The notes: a model not told the origin generated them from the sequence alone. Positions 54,694 through 63,557 are shown, counted from the stretch's first letter. The stretch is DNA of 64,000 nucleotides from CAVONV01 sp963697355 (GCA_963697355.1 CAVONV010000022.1:62001-126000); one strand, 5' to 3'. A program made the numbers and translations.

Positions 54694-56523
54694 TCAATCG
54701 AGTTGAAACTTGGCAAGATGCATATCGACTTCGTGCTCCTTGGCCTTTGGTTGCTCCTGTTTCATCAGAATGAAGTTCTCAATGACCAACGCGTCCATGT
54801 TCGTGGCCATGAAGCATCGGTAAGCGTCCTCTGGGCTGCAAACGATCGGTTCTCCGCGGACATTGAAACTGGTGTTGATGACCACGGGGCAGCCGGTCTT
54901 GTCCCTAAATCGTTTGAGTATTCGGTAGTATCGCCCGTGTCGCCTCTCATCAACCGTCTGGACCCGGGCGGAGTAATCTACATGAGTGACGGCGGGTATG
55001 ACGCTCCGGAGCTGATTGAGCTTCTCGAGTCCCGTGGCGTCCCCGGTATTTGCATGGGTGCGTTTGTCGTTATTCACCGGCACGGCTAGCAGCATGTAAG
55101 GACTTTCGACCCGCTCCGTCATATCGAAGTACTCCGGCGCATTCTCGAGGATTACCGAGGGGGCAAAGGGTCGGAAGGACTCTCGGAACTTGATCTTGAG
55201 GTTCATGACCGACTGCATCGCGGGCGATCGGGAATCTCCCAATATGGAACGATTGCCTAGTGCTCGAGGGCCGAACTCCATGGGCCCCGACATGTGACCG
55301 ACGACTTTTTCCTGAGCGATGAGTTGAGCGACTTCTTCGATAAGGTCCTCTTCTTTGGCGAACTGGCGGTATGTTGCTCCAGCGGAATCCAAGAAGGTTC
55401 GGATCGATTCATCGTCGTACCGAGGACCGAGTAGAGATCCTTTTTGAAGGTCACCCGAGTCGACCACCCTGGGTTTGTCCAGGAGTTGATGCCATACGAA
55501 GAGCGCTGCTCCCAACGCCCCGCCCGCATCTCCGGCGGCGGGTTGGATCCAAATGTTGTCGAATGGACCTTCGCGGAGGATTTGGCCGTTACCTACACAG
55601 TTCAAGGCTACTCCTCCGGCCATAACAAGATGGTGAAGTCCAGTGAGTTGGTGGGTGTAGCGGGCGACCTTGAGCATGATCTCTTCGGTGACGGATTGAA
55701 TGGAAGCCGCCAGATCCATCTCGCGTTGGGTCAACTCCGATTCGGGACGACGAGGCGGGCCCCCGAAAAGATGTTCGAATTTGCGGGACGTCATCACCTC
55801 TTTGCGACAGAAGGCAAAGTAAGACATGTCCATCCGGAAGGATCCGTCGGCCTTGAGGTCGATCAATTTCTCGAGGATGACGTCCCGGTATCGGGGCACA
55901 CCGTAAGGAGCCAATCCCATGAGCTTGTACTCACCGCTGTTAACTCTAAAACCGCAGAAATAGGTGAAGGCCGAGTAGAGGAGTCCCAGAGAGTGAGGGA
56001 AATGGAGTTCCTTGAGTATCTCGATCCTGTTGCCTCGCCCGATACCGATACTGCCGGTCGCCCATTCGCCGACACCATCCAAGGTCACGATAGCTGCCTC
56101 TTCGTAAGGGGAGGGGTAAAACGCACTGGCCGCATGCGATTCGTGGTGCTCGGTAAAGACGTACCGGCCGCCGTATTGGCCAGACAACCCCTTGTCCAGC
56201 TGTCTGCGAATATGGAGCTTCTGCTGCAACCAAAGCGGCAAGCCCTTCAGAAACAGCTTGAAGCCGAAGGGTGCGTAAGCGAGATAGGTCTCGAGGATAC
56301 GGTCGAACTTCAAGAGAGGTTTGTCGTAGAAGGCGACGAAATCGAGCTCATCCGGCCCGATAGTGCCTTCCGTTAGACAATATTGGATGGCATTTGCCGG
56401 AAACCGATGATCGTGCTTCTTGCGAGTGAAGCGTTCCTCTTGAGCTGCGGCGATGATGTCGCCGTCTCTCACAAGGCACGCGGCACTATCATGATAGAAA
56501 GCCGAAATGCCGAGAATGTTCAT
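54694..56523 (-). CDS. Carbamoyltransferase (NodU/CmcH/SxtI family)
   Basis: A 609-residue carbamoyltransferase. The N-terminal Kae1-like domain has NILGISAFYHDSAACLVRDG, FTEHHESHAASAFYPSPYEE (metal-binding His residues), TLDGVGEWATGSIGIG and MAGGVALNCVGNG. The C-terminal domain shows GPMEFGPRALGNRSILGDSR, then FRPFAPSVILENAPEYFD and VVINTSFNVRGEPIV. It transfers a carbamoyl group from carbamoyl phosphate to a hydroxyl of an unknown natural product or sugar. The SxtJ gene follows almost without gap. The start at 56523 is the conserved one; 56538 is an upstream alternative. Confidence 0.9.
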   Translation of the reverse strand: MNILGISAFYHDSAACLVRDGDIIAAAQEERFTRKKHDHRFPANAIQYCLTEGTIGPDELDFVAFYDKPLLKFDRILETYLAYAPFGFKLFLKGLPLWLQQKLHIRRQLDKGLSGQYGGRYVFTEHHESHAASAFYPSPYEEAAIVTLDGVGEWATGSIGIGRGNRIEILKELHFPHSLGLLYSAFTYFCGFRVNSGEYKLMGLAPYGVPRYRDVILEKLIDLKADGSFRMDMSYFAFCRKEVMTSRKFEHLFGGPPRRPESELTQREMDLAASIQSVTEEIMLKVARYTHQLTGLHHLVMAGGVALNCVGNGQILREGPFDNIWIQPAAGDAGGALGAALFVWHQLLDKPRVVDSGDLQKGSLLGPRYDDESIRTFLDSAGATYRQFAKEEDLIEEVAQLIAQEKVVGHMSGPMEFGPRALGNRSILGDSRSPAMQSVMNLKIKFRESFRPFAPSVILENAPEYFDMTERVESPYMLLAVPVNNDKRTHANTGDATGLEKLNQLRSVIPAVTHVDYSARVQTVDERRHGRYYRILKRFRDKTGCPVVINTSFNVRGEPIVCSPEDAYRCFMATNMDALVIENFILMKQEQPKAKEHEVDMHLAKFQLD

Positions 56524-56680
56524 CGTCTGCCTATCCATCCCTCACTTTCGATCGTCTCCGAGCACATTTTGAGACGCGCCGATCATGGAAAAGACCGTAA
56601 TGTCGTCTCGAGTTGGTGATTATATGGTATCTGGGAGGCGTGAGGCTCGGTCAACTTTGGAACCTACTCAACTTCTCTCA

Positions 56681-57100
56681 TCAGTAATCCTTCACATGAA
56701 GCAAGTGTGCAGATAAGTGGGTCCCCTGTAATGCGTTGACCAAACGGTCGTCTGCAGTGAGCAACGGACACTTCAGCCATATCGCTAGTGCTAAATACAA
56801 AGAATCATAGACCGTGCGTTTGGTATGAATTGCGATCTCGACAGCCCCCTCGAGTAGAGCCTGCGACGAGTGGATTTGTAAAGGCACTATTGAAATTGCG
56901 CGAATGATGGCTCGGACGTCGGACTCGTCCAATTCGTTTCGGACGTGTTTCTTCCACAGTATATTGCCGAACTCCGGCAACAGCAGGTCTGGCCCGTTCA
57001 GCTGACAATCCTCGTTCAGCAACCGCGCTGCGTTGTCGGAATACACTTCCGGCACATACCACTTGACTGCAACGCTTGCATCGACCACACATTCCGTCAT
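56681..57100 (-). CDS. PIN-domain toxin (VapC/FitB-like)
   Basis: A 139-residue PIN protein: CVVDASVAVKWYVPE with the first Asp, DLLLPEFGNILWKKHVR with Glu, HTKRTVYDSLYLALAIWLKC with Asp, and PLLTADDRLVNAL with the last Asp. It overlaps the antitoxin stop by four bases (ATGA), so it is translationally coupled. It is an RNase toxin like VapC or FitB. All four acidic positions are intact. Confidence 0.9.
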   Translation of the reverse strand: MTECVVDASVAVKWYVPEVYSDNAARLLNEDCQLNGPDLLLPEFGNILWKKHVRNELDESDVRAIIRAISIVPLQIHSSQALLEGAVEIAIHTKRTVYDSLYLALAIWLKCPLLTADDRLVNALQGTHLSAHLLHVKDY

Positions 57101-57327
57101 CGCTCACGATCCTCGGCTACCAGTACACCGCTATCACTATGCGATCCGTTCGACAGGTTCCGGCGTATCATTTGCGCCAATCGACGAGCTTTTGTTCTGT
57201 CGGTCTTCACGGCCTGCACCAGAATGTGTTTGAGCTCAGCTTGTAATGATCGTCCTTGCTGCTCGGCTCGCCGCTTGAGTCGGGCGATGACCTCATCGTC
57301 GATGTTTCTCACGAGTACTTGGGCCAT
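57097..57327 (-). CDS. FitA-like ribbon-helix-helix antitoxin
   Basis: The start at 57327 follows AAGGAGGAGATC. The 76-residue protein has QVLVRNIDDEVIARLKRRAE, QQGRSLQAELKHILVQAVKT and a C-terminal toxin-binding tail. This is the FitA/StbC-type ribbon-helix-helix plan. It precedes and overlaps its PIN toxin. A perfect palindrome 24 bases upstream is the likely operator. Confidence 0.9.
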   Translation of the reverse strand: MAQVLVRNIDDEVIARLKRRAEQQGRSLQAELKHILVQAVKTDRTKARRLAQMIRRNLSNGSHSDSGVLVAEDRER

Positions 57328-57350
57328 GATCTCCTCCTTAAGACGCAATA

Positions 57351-57365
57351 CTATCATAATGATAG
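57351..57365. promoter_or_regulatory. Perfect palindrome, probable toxin-antitoxin operator
   Basis: CTATCATAATGATAG has 7-base arms around one base. It is AT-rich and lies 24 bases before the antitoxin start at 57327. FitA/VapB complexes bind such palindromes to repress their operon. Confidence 0.6.
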
Positions 57366-57481
57366 CATTGTTCCGACACCGCAACCAGTGCCAAAAGGCG
57401 ATGAATGAACGGTGGATTTCGGGCCCCTTTGCTGTTGTTGGTACCAAGGTGAGGGAAGCGGTCTTCTCGAAGTTGTGAGCT

Positions 57482-58417
57482 TTAGCTATCCGTCCAACTC
57501 AGGGTGTTGGACAGCCGGCCACCTTCCGCGAGAGTGACCGTCGCTATGATCTGCGCGCTGTTGATGTCTTCGACCCACGTGCCATCCACCTCGTGAAGGA
57601 GGAGCGTTGATCGCGGTGAGACGTTTTTGTCTGCTAGGGGAATGCTTCCTCCTGTGAAGCGACCCGCGACGTTCCAAACGATTTCGAGACCGGTCAGGTT
57701 GATGGAGCGATTCCCGTGATTGTGAACTCTCACACTCAATTGGTAGGGCTCACCTGGATCCGCGTTGGGCGGCGCCAGCTCGATGATGAGCTCTGCCGGG
57801 AACTCGGGACCTGCCGTAGCCACTCTGATTTGCGTCCCATCGTCCAGCGCAAAGCCTCGAGACTCGTGCGCCGTTCCAGGGGCGGGTTTGTATTCCGTCG
57901 AGCCTCGCGAAAACCGGCGTCCCGTGGGAGCCAACCGCTTTGCGGCCGTCGAGAGGTTCTCTAGTTCGAGCTCCTTGACGACGAGCTCGGTCCGCAGTTG
58001 GCCGGCCGCTAGGGCGTATTGACTGGCTTCCATTGTCTTGCTTTGAAGCTGGTTTTCGAGGTGGGTCTGGCGGGACCGAAGCGCGTCCAGCTCGAGTTGA
58101 AGGCTAGCGGTTTTTTGACGGAAGGCCTCGTGGGTGTCTTGGTCCACCGGAGCTCGGCTCGTAATGAGGGTGGGTGGCTCCGGTGGACCATGCGGATGAG
58201 GCGACGAAGAACCCAAGAAGAGAGACGTGTAGTACCCGAAAGCGTAACTTGCAATGGAGATCACGACGACGAGCGCCGTCAAGATCAGTCCGATCTGCAT
58301 GAATGCCGCAGTTCGGATGGTGATCGTTCCCTTGTCGAGATTTTGCGCTCGCCCGTTGGTCTCGAGCGCTTCGGGACGGAACTGGCTTAAAAGGCTCGGT
58401 TGTTTTTCTTTTTTCAT
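57482..58417 (-). CDS. Membrane-anchored coiled-coil protein with Ig-like C-terminal domain
   Basis: A basic cytoplasmic tail leads to one membrane helix (MQIGLILTALVVVISIASYA), a Pro-rich linker and a coiled coil of about 80 residues (KTASLQLELDALRSRQTHLE). A beta-sandwich follows (FPAELIIELAPPNADPGEPY, NHGNRSINLTGLEIVWNV, LHEVDGTWVEDINSAQIIAT). The last part resembles the DUF11/CARDB type of Ig-like domain for surface or envelope structures. I do not know the family. Its ATG is at 58417; no operon partner is evident. Confidence 0.6.
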   Translation of the reverse strand: MKKEKQPSLLSQFRPEALETNGRAQNLDKGTITIRTAAFMQIGLILTALVVVISIASYAFGYYTSLFLGSSSPHPHGPPEPPTLITSRAPVDQDTHEAFRQKTASLQLELDALRSRQTHLENQLQSKTMEASQYALAAGQLRTELVVKELELENLSTAAKRLAPTGRRFSRGSTEYKPAPGTAHESRGFALDDGTQIRVATAGPEFPAELIIELAPPNADPGEPYQLSVRVHNHGNRSINLTGLEIVWNVAGRFTGGSIPLADKNVSPRSTLLLHEVDGTWVEDINSAQIIATVTLAEGGRLSNTLSWTDS

Positions 58418-58698
58418 TGTCACGTCGACCGTCCTCCGGCTCCGAGCGTGGATGCGCTGGTGGAGCGATCGGCCATGAAGAAAGTCGGGGTCACCATGTC
58501 AATGAGGTATGGCTAAGCAATCAGCAGGCCAACCCGGGAATCGTCGCGATTGAATGTAGAGGTTTCTAAGTCAATCAAATGTAATGACTTAGTGGGTGTT
58601 GAGGGGTCTTTGACGAGAATGACTGTGGGGCAGTACGGGTCCTTTTCCCCTCGATCTAGGGCAATATTCCCTCACTTTGGGGGTATTTCACCTCGCTC

Positions 58699-59424
58699 TC
58701 AGGGAGAGAACCCATTGGCTTGATCGATGGGAGGTCCGTCGAGATTCCAGAAGGAATCGGTCAGGCCCACTTCACGAAAAATCGCTCCTGCCTCGAACCT
58801 GGAACGCAGGTTCCATTCGGGATTCATCCTGCCTTCGTACCAACGCTCGGCTAGTTGCCAACATTGCTCGATGGACAGTACCGCTCCGCGTTCCACGGAA
58901 CTTCTCTCACACCAAATATCGAGTGCTTCTTCCGACCGGAAGTAAAGGATCGTTGCTCACGTGAAACCGATGTCATTCCAAAAATCGTTGGGGCAGACGA
59001 CAAAATGGATGAGACCTTCCGTCGGTTTTGGTCGGCCGTCCTGAAGCCCAAGCTCGACGGGTTCTCCCGTTCCCGCGCAACGGGTTCGCGTGCTCGTATC
59101 GCGAACCCCAACTACAACGGGGATACCGAAAGCATCCCAGGCGCAGTTGGCCCAATAGGTTCCACGAGATGTTTCAACGGGATAGTCGGTGACCACAGCA
59201 GAGAACGGATGGGCCATCCAGATATCGAATGAGTCGGGTTTCAACGCGATGGCATGGTGGCGAGAGAGTCGCGTGAGGCTTTGTTCGATTTCTTTCGCCG
59301 GGACACTCATTTGCTTTGCGAGTGTTTCCAACGAGGGTGCCTGGGTGGTTCGTGCGAAGTGCTGATAGATCTCTAGGCGAAGATCTTTGTCGAATGGGGA
59401 GGGCGTCGGCGTATCAGGCGTCAT
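58699..59424 (-). CDS. MerB-like (alkylmercury lyase family) protein with in-frame UGA, candidate selenoprotein
   Basis: The frame runs from the ATG at 59424 to the stop at 58699-58701 with one TGA at 58957-58959 (codon 156). Family features are an N-terminal winged-helix-like part (LETLAKQMSVPAKEIEQSL), WMAHPFSAVVTDYPVE and WANCAWDAFGIP, whose C94 and D97 match MerB C96 and D99. Then come HFVVCPNDFWNDIGFT, the TGA, and ATILYFRSEEALDIWCERSS. The C-terminus (GAVLSIEQCWQLAERWYEGR, IFREVGLTDSFWNLD) fits the family well, so translation past the TGA is under constraint. In MerB a third catalytic Cys (C159) cleaves the carbon-mercury bond; homologues have Cys at this place. A SECIS-like hairpin follows. 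The total is 241 residues with Sec156. A simple TGC-to-TGA nonsense mutation is the alternative. Confidence 0.8.
58926..58947 (-). promoter_or_regulatory. SECIS-like hairpin downstream of the in-frame UGA
   Basis: Directly after the UGA, nine bases are followed by CTT-TA-CTTCC-GGTC-GGAAG-AAG. This folds into a 5-base-pair upper stem, a two-base 5' bulge and a 3-base-pair lower stem with a GGUC apical loop. The loop sits 19 bases after the UGA. The E. coli fdhF SECIS also has a GGUC loop, a 5' bulge and a similar distance. It is inside the coding region, as in bacterial selenoprotein genes. Confidence 0.7.
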
Positions 59425-59549
59425 GGGTTCTCCGGACTCCAGTCGGGATTCGGAACGGGCATTTTAGCGTCGACATGCCGACGCCAGTTGTCGAGGAGTT
59501 TCTGTAGCTCTTCGGCTTTCTCGGGCAAGGTCGCGGCAAGGTTGTGGAT
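59421..59549 (-). pseudogene. C-terminal remnant of a sulfatase-like protein
   Basis: The frame reads GEIHNLAATLPEKAEELQKL, then LDNWRRHVDAKMPVPNPDW and a stop that overlaps the MerB-like ATG (ATGA at 59421-59424). GExxNLA...PE...L...L..W....AKMPxPNPD is the standard tail of arylsulfatase-family proteins. The catalytic domain is missing; upstream codons to 59606 are unrelated. The overlap suggests that an original operon translated sulfatase and then the MerB-like protein. Confidence 0.55.
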
Positions 59550-59825
59550 TTCGCCGACGGCAAGAGCAAGCAACAACAGTATGGATACGGAAATATCCCG
59601 GCTCATGAATAGCTCTCCCTGGGAGCTCGGACTAGACTCGCGACATGGTAATTCCTGGACTCCGCAGCGGCAACTCGTTCGTGATAGTGTCGGGCGTCTC
59701 GAACCACTCTCTAATTTGACCTTTCGCGGCCAAAAGAGTATTCCAATGCTCGGTTTACGTTTTGGGCGCGGCCGAGAATCCTACCGCTTTGACGAGTTGA
59801 AGGCCGGGCTGGAGAGGAGAGTTCC

Positions 59826-61928
59826 ATGCGAATCATGCTGGCCCTGTTTGGGATATGGGTAATGATGATGACAAGTGATGACAAAGCCTCGCCTCCTGTG
59901 GCGAAAGTCGCCCCGCATGAGTTGAAGGCTCATGGGGACACACGCGTCGACAACTACTTTTGGCTCAAGGACCGTGACAACCCCGATGTCGTCGCCTATT
60001 TGACGGCGGAGAACGACTACCTCGACGCTGTGATGAAACACACCGAAGCGTTTCAAGAAACGCTTTTTGAAGAAATCAAGGGTCGGATCAAGAAAGACGA
60101 TTCGTCGGTCCCCTATTTTCTTGAAGGCTATTATTACTACTCGCGGTATGAAGAGGGCAAGGAATACGCGATCTACTGCAGAAAAAAGGGCTCGCTGGAC
60201 TCACCTGAGGAAATCATGGTGGATGCCAACGAGCTTGCGAAGGGGCACGATTTCTTTTCCATTGCCGGGCTAAGGGTGAGTACAAATCGGAATATTTTGG
60301 CCTATGGAACGGATACGGTTGGACGCAGGTTCTACACTCTTCGTTTCAAGAACCTTGTCACCGGCGAGATGTACGAGGACGTCATACCCGACGTTACGGG
60401 CAACCTGGCATGGGCCAATGACGACAAGACTCTCTTCTATACCAAACAGGACCCGGAAACCTTGAGGTCGTACCAGGTCTATCGGCATGTCCTGGGAACA
60501 GAGCCCTCGAGCGATGTTTTGGTGTTCGAGGAGAAGGACGAAACGTTCAGTTGCTACCTCGACAAGACCAAATCGAAGAAGTACATCATGATTGCTTCCT
60601 TCCAAACGCTCAGCTCCGAGTATCGGTACGTCGACGCGGAACGGCCGGAGGGTGAATTTGCCGTCCTTCTGCCACGCGAGAAAGAGCATGAATACTCCGT
60701 CGACCATTACAAGGACAAGTTCTATATCCGCACGAATTGGGATGCGAAGAATTTTCGGCTGATGGAAACGCCGGTCACCGCCACCTCCAAGGAGAACTGG
60801 AAGGAGGTTCTTCCACATCGAGCGGATGTTCTTGTCAACGGGTTCGAGCTATTCAACGAGTATTTGGTTGTGAACGAACGGAAGGAGGGACTCAACCACC
60901 TTCGCATCATTCCTTGGGGAGGGGGCAAAGAGCATTACGTCGAGTTCGAAGAGCCTGCCTACTTGGCCTACGTCAGCACGAACATGGAGTTCGATACGCC
61001 GGTCCTGCGTTATGGCTATACCTCCTTGACCACTCCGAATTCGATCTACGACTACAACATGTCGACAAAGGAAAAGAAGCTCCTCAAGAGGGAAGAAGTC
61101 GTAGGTGGTTACGAGCCCGCCGACTATCGCACCGATCGCCTCTGGGTTACAGCCCGAGACGGAACGAAGGTTCCTGTTTCCATTGTTTACCCGAAGAGCA
61201 TGAAAAAGGACGGGTCGAGTCCCTTGTTGCTCTATGCCTATGGCTCCTACGGCTACAGTATGGATGCTACGTTCAGCTCTGCGCAGTTGAGCCTGTTGGA
61301 GCGCGGGTTTTCGTACGCCATTGCCCACGTGCGAGGTGGCCAAGAGATGGGGCGGGCGTGGTACGAAGATGGAAAGCTCTTCAAAAAGAAGAACACTTTC
61401 ACTGATTTCATCGACTGTGGCAAGTTTCTTGTTGCTGAGGGCTACACCAGCCCCGATCGCCTATTTGCCATGGGCGGTAGTGCGGGGGGGCTTCTCATGG
61501 GTGCGGTGGTCAATATGGCACCGGAGCTCTTCAATGGTGTTGTCGCGGCGGTACCTTTTGTCGACGTGGTGACGACCATGCTCGACTCGGATATTCCTCT
61601 GACCACTGGCGAGTACGACGAGTGGGGTGACCCGAACAAGAAGGATTACTACGACTACATGCTGTCCTATTCTCCGTACGACAACGTGGAGGCCAAGAAG
61701 TATCCCCACATGGTCGTCACGGCGGGGCTACACGACTCTCAGGTGCAGTATTGGGAGCCGGCGAAGTGGGTGGCTAAGTTGAGAGCGATGAAGACCGATG
61801 ACAACCGACTGGTGCTCAAGACCAACATGGAGGCCGGTCATGGTGGTCCATCGGGCCGGTTTCGCCGCCACCGGGAGACGGCGCTCGCTTACGCGTTCAT
61901 GTTGGATCTCGTGGGGATTAGTAAGTAG
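59826..61928 (+). CDS. ptrB: Oligopeptidase B (S9A)
   Basis: A 700-residue S9A enzyme: HELKAHGDTRVDNYFWLKDR, NPDVVAYLTAENDYLDAVM, the propeller, then YAYGSYGYSMDATFSSAQLS and LLERGFSYAIAHVRGGQEMG. The catalytic Ser552 is in AMGGSAGGLLMGAVVNMAP, with Asp637 (GLHDSQVQYWEPAKW) and His672 (EAGHGGPSGR). Acidic residues in the substrate-binding area are typical of oligopeptidase B, which cuts after Arg or Lys in small peptides. A short hydrophobic N-terminus (LALFGIWVMMM) may be an export signal, unlike the cytosolic E. coli enzyme. The gene is intact. Confidence 0.9.
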   Translation: MRIMLALFGIWVMMMTSDDKASPPVAKVAPHELKAHGDTRVDNYFWLKDRDNPDVVAYLTAENDYLDAVMKHTEAFQETLFEEIKGRIKKDDSSVPYFLEGYYYYSRYEEGKEYAIYCRKKGSLDSPEEIMVDANELAKGHDFFSIAGLRVSTNRNILAYGTDTVGRRFYTLRFKNLVTGEMYEDVIPDVTGNLAWANDDKTLFYTKQDPETLRSYQVYRHVLGTEPSSDVLVFEEKDETFSCYLDKTKSKKYIMIASFQTLSSEYRYVDAERPEGEFAVLLPREKEHEYSVDHYKDKFYIRTNWDAKNFRLMETPVTATSKENWKEVLPHRADVLVNGFELFNEYLVVNERKEGLNHLRIIPWGGGKEHYVEFEEPAYLAYVSTNMEFDTPVLRYGYTSLTTPNSIYDYNMSTKEKKLLKREEVVGGYEPADYRTDRLWVTARDGTKVPVSIVYPKSMKKDGSSPLLLYAYGSYGYSMDATFSSAQLSLLERGFSYAIAHVRGGQEMGRAWYEDGKLFKKKNTFTDFIDCGKFLVAEGYTSPDRLFAMGGSAGGLLMGAVVNMAPELFNGVVAAVPFVDVVTTMLDSDIPLTTGEYDEWGDPNKKDYYDYMLSYSPYDNVEAKKYPHMVVTAGLHDSQVQYWEPAKWVAKLRAMKTDDNRLVLKTNMEAGHGGPSGRFRRHRETALAYAFMLDLVGISK

Positions 61929-62000
61929 GGTAGAGCTCACCGTTCGTCCGGGGGCCGGCGCCGGCGAAGAGAAGACACTGACTCAATTCGGTCAATGGCA

Positions 62001-62120
62001 TAAGGGGGAGACCCGCAACTCGAGGAGGCTATTTCGGAAGTCCTGAGGCTCATCGAGCAGAATCCACCGAAGTTCGCGGAGCCTCCTGCTTTTGAGAAGA
62101 GAATTGTGAAAGAGAAGTAG
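62001..62120 (+). pseudogene. C-terminal remnant of a tricorn-like S41 peptidase
   Basis: After a TAA the frame reads GGDPQLEEAISEVLRLIEQN, then PPKFAEPPAFEKR and a stop at 62120. The GxDPQLEKAxExxLxxLxxxPP...P phrase ends tricorn-type S41 peptidases. Nothing of the catalytic part remains. Confidence 0.45.
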
Positions 62121-62200
62121 GCCCGACATTCAAGAAATCAAGAACTCAAGAATTCATCAATTAGTAGGGTGTTGGTTGGCTTAACAGTGGTACTCGATCC

Positions 62201-62247
62201 GAGTTCTCGAGTTCTCGAGTTCTCGAGTTCTCGAGTTCTCGAGTTCT
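62201..62247. repeat. Short tandem repeat, 8-base unit GAGTTCTC
   Basis: Nearly six exact copies of GAGTTCTC stand in tandem between the S41 remnant and the DctM stop; the last copy ends GAGTTCT. Each unit contains a CTCGAG or TCGAGT overlap. The array is far too short-period for CRISPR. The 61929-62255 stretch otherwise holds only the S41 remnant. Confidence 0.85.
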
Positions 62248-62255
62248 TCCTGATC

Positions 62256-63557
62256 CTATAGCAGGCCGAACCAGCGGGGGAGGGTTAGGGCTATCGCGGG
62301 GATGAACGTTACGAGGAACAGGGCAACGATCATCGCGATATAGAGAGGGACGAGCGCCCGACTCACGTCCGTGATCCTCGTTTCGGACACGCTGCAGCCC
62401 AAGAACAAGACACTCCCCACTGGCGGTGTGCAAAGACCGATACACAGGTTGAGTACCATCACAACGCCAAAGTGAACGGGGTGGAGGCCAAGAGATTCCA
62501 CGACAGGCAGCAAGATGGGCGTGAAGATGAGCACAGCAGGAGTCATATCGAGGACCGTTCCGACGATCAGCAGGACAGCGTTGATCGAAAGAAGGATCAA
62601 GGCCTTGCTGGCGGTCATCGACAAAAAGAACGTGCTCAGGGCCTCGGGTATGCGTTCGTAGGCGAGCACCCATGACAGCGCCATCGATGTTCCAATGAGG
62701 AGCATTACGATGGCTGTTGTTGCCGAGGCATCGACCAGGATTCCCGACACCTCCCGAAGCTTGACCTCGCGGTAGACGACGACCGCGAGGATGAAGCTGT
62801 AAAGGACCGCGATGGCCCCCGCTTCCGTTGCCGTGAAGTAACCGGCCACGATACCGCCAATCACAATGATGACCATGAAGAGTGAGGGCAGCGCCGCGAC
62901 CGCGCGACGAAGTGTCTCGCGACCTCCAACCTTTGCGTCTAACGTGTAGTTTTGGCGCCACGAAATCCATCCCGCCACACCCATGAGCATGAGACCTACC
63001 AAGAGTCCCGGCAGGTAACCGGCCACAAAAAGTGCCGCGATCGATGCACCTCCGCTTGCCAAGGCGTAGACGATCAGGATGTTGCTGGGAGGAATGACGA
63101 GGCTCGTGGTCGCGGAGGAGATGTTGACGGCAGTGGCGAAGTTTTTTTCGTATCCTTGTTCCACCATTCGGGGAACCATGAAACCGCCCACGGCGGCTAC
63201 CGCTGCAACTGCGGATCCCGAGATGGCACCAAACATCATGCCGGCAACAATCGTTACGTAAGCTAAGCCACCGGGCAGCATTCCTACCAGGGCGCGCGCA
63301 AAATTGATGAGCCGTCGAGCAATCCCGCCGCGGTTCATGAATTGTCCGGAAAGGATGAAGAAGGGGATAGCGAGAAGCGTGAAGCGATCCAATCCCGTGG
63401 CCATGCGTTGGGCGACTGTGGTTGCTGCTACACCCGCATCGACGCTCAGGACCAATGTGACAAGAGCAGCGAGGCCGATACCGGCGGAGATCGGGACGCC
63501 GAAAGAGAGGAGTCCCATGAATGTAACGAGGAGCACCAGAGCGTGGAGAGGTTCCAT
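62256..63557 (-). CDS. TRAP transporter large permease (DctM type)
   Basis: A 433-residue DctM protein with about twelve membrane helices. Motifs include LLSFGVPISAGIGLAALVTL, FTLLAIPFFILSGQFMNRGG, MMFGAISGSAVAAVAAVGGF and MVPRMVEQGYEKNFATAVNI, then SSATTSLVIPPSNILIVYAL. The second half has the internal repeat (VPLYIAMIVALFLVTFIPA). It forms the sodium-driven channel of a TRAP importer for organic acids. The small permease gene DctQ precedes it with six bases between. The solute-binding DctP gene is probably further upstream, beyond the window. Confidence 0.95.
   Translation of the reverse strand: MEPLHALVLLVTFMGLLSFGVPISAGIGLAALVTLVLSVDAGVAATTVAQRMATGLDRFTLLAIPFFILSGQFMNRGGIARRLINFARALVGMLPGGLAYVTIVAGMMFGAISGSAVAAVAAVGGFMVPRMVEQGYEKNFATAVNISSATTSLVIPPSNILIVYALASGGASIAALFVAGYLPGLLVGLMLMGVAGWISWRQNYTLDAKVGGRETLRRAVAALPSLFMVIIVIGGIVAGYFTATEAGAIAVLYSFILAVVVYREVKLREVSGILVDASATTAIVMLLIGTSMALSWVLAYERIPEALSTFFLSMTASKALILLSINAVLLIVGTVLDMTPAVLIFTPILLPVVESLGLHPVHFGVVMVLNLCIGLCTPPVGSVLFLGCSVSETRITDVSRALVPLYIAMIVALFLVTFIPAIALTLPRWFGLL

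Noticed and set aside
58699..58956. Second independent gene downstream of the UGA
   Set aside because: It lacks a ribosome site and start, and its sequence is the exact continuation of the MerB-like family after the UGA.
62201..62247. CRISPR array
   Set aside because: The unit is 8 bases with no spacers; it is a simple tandem repeat.
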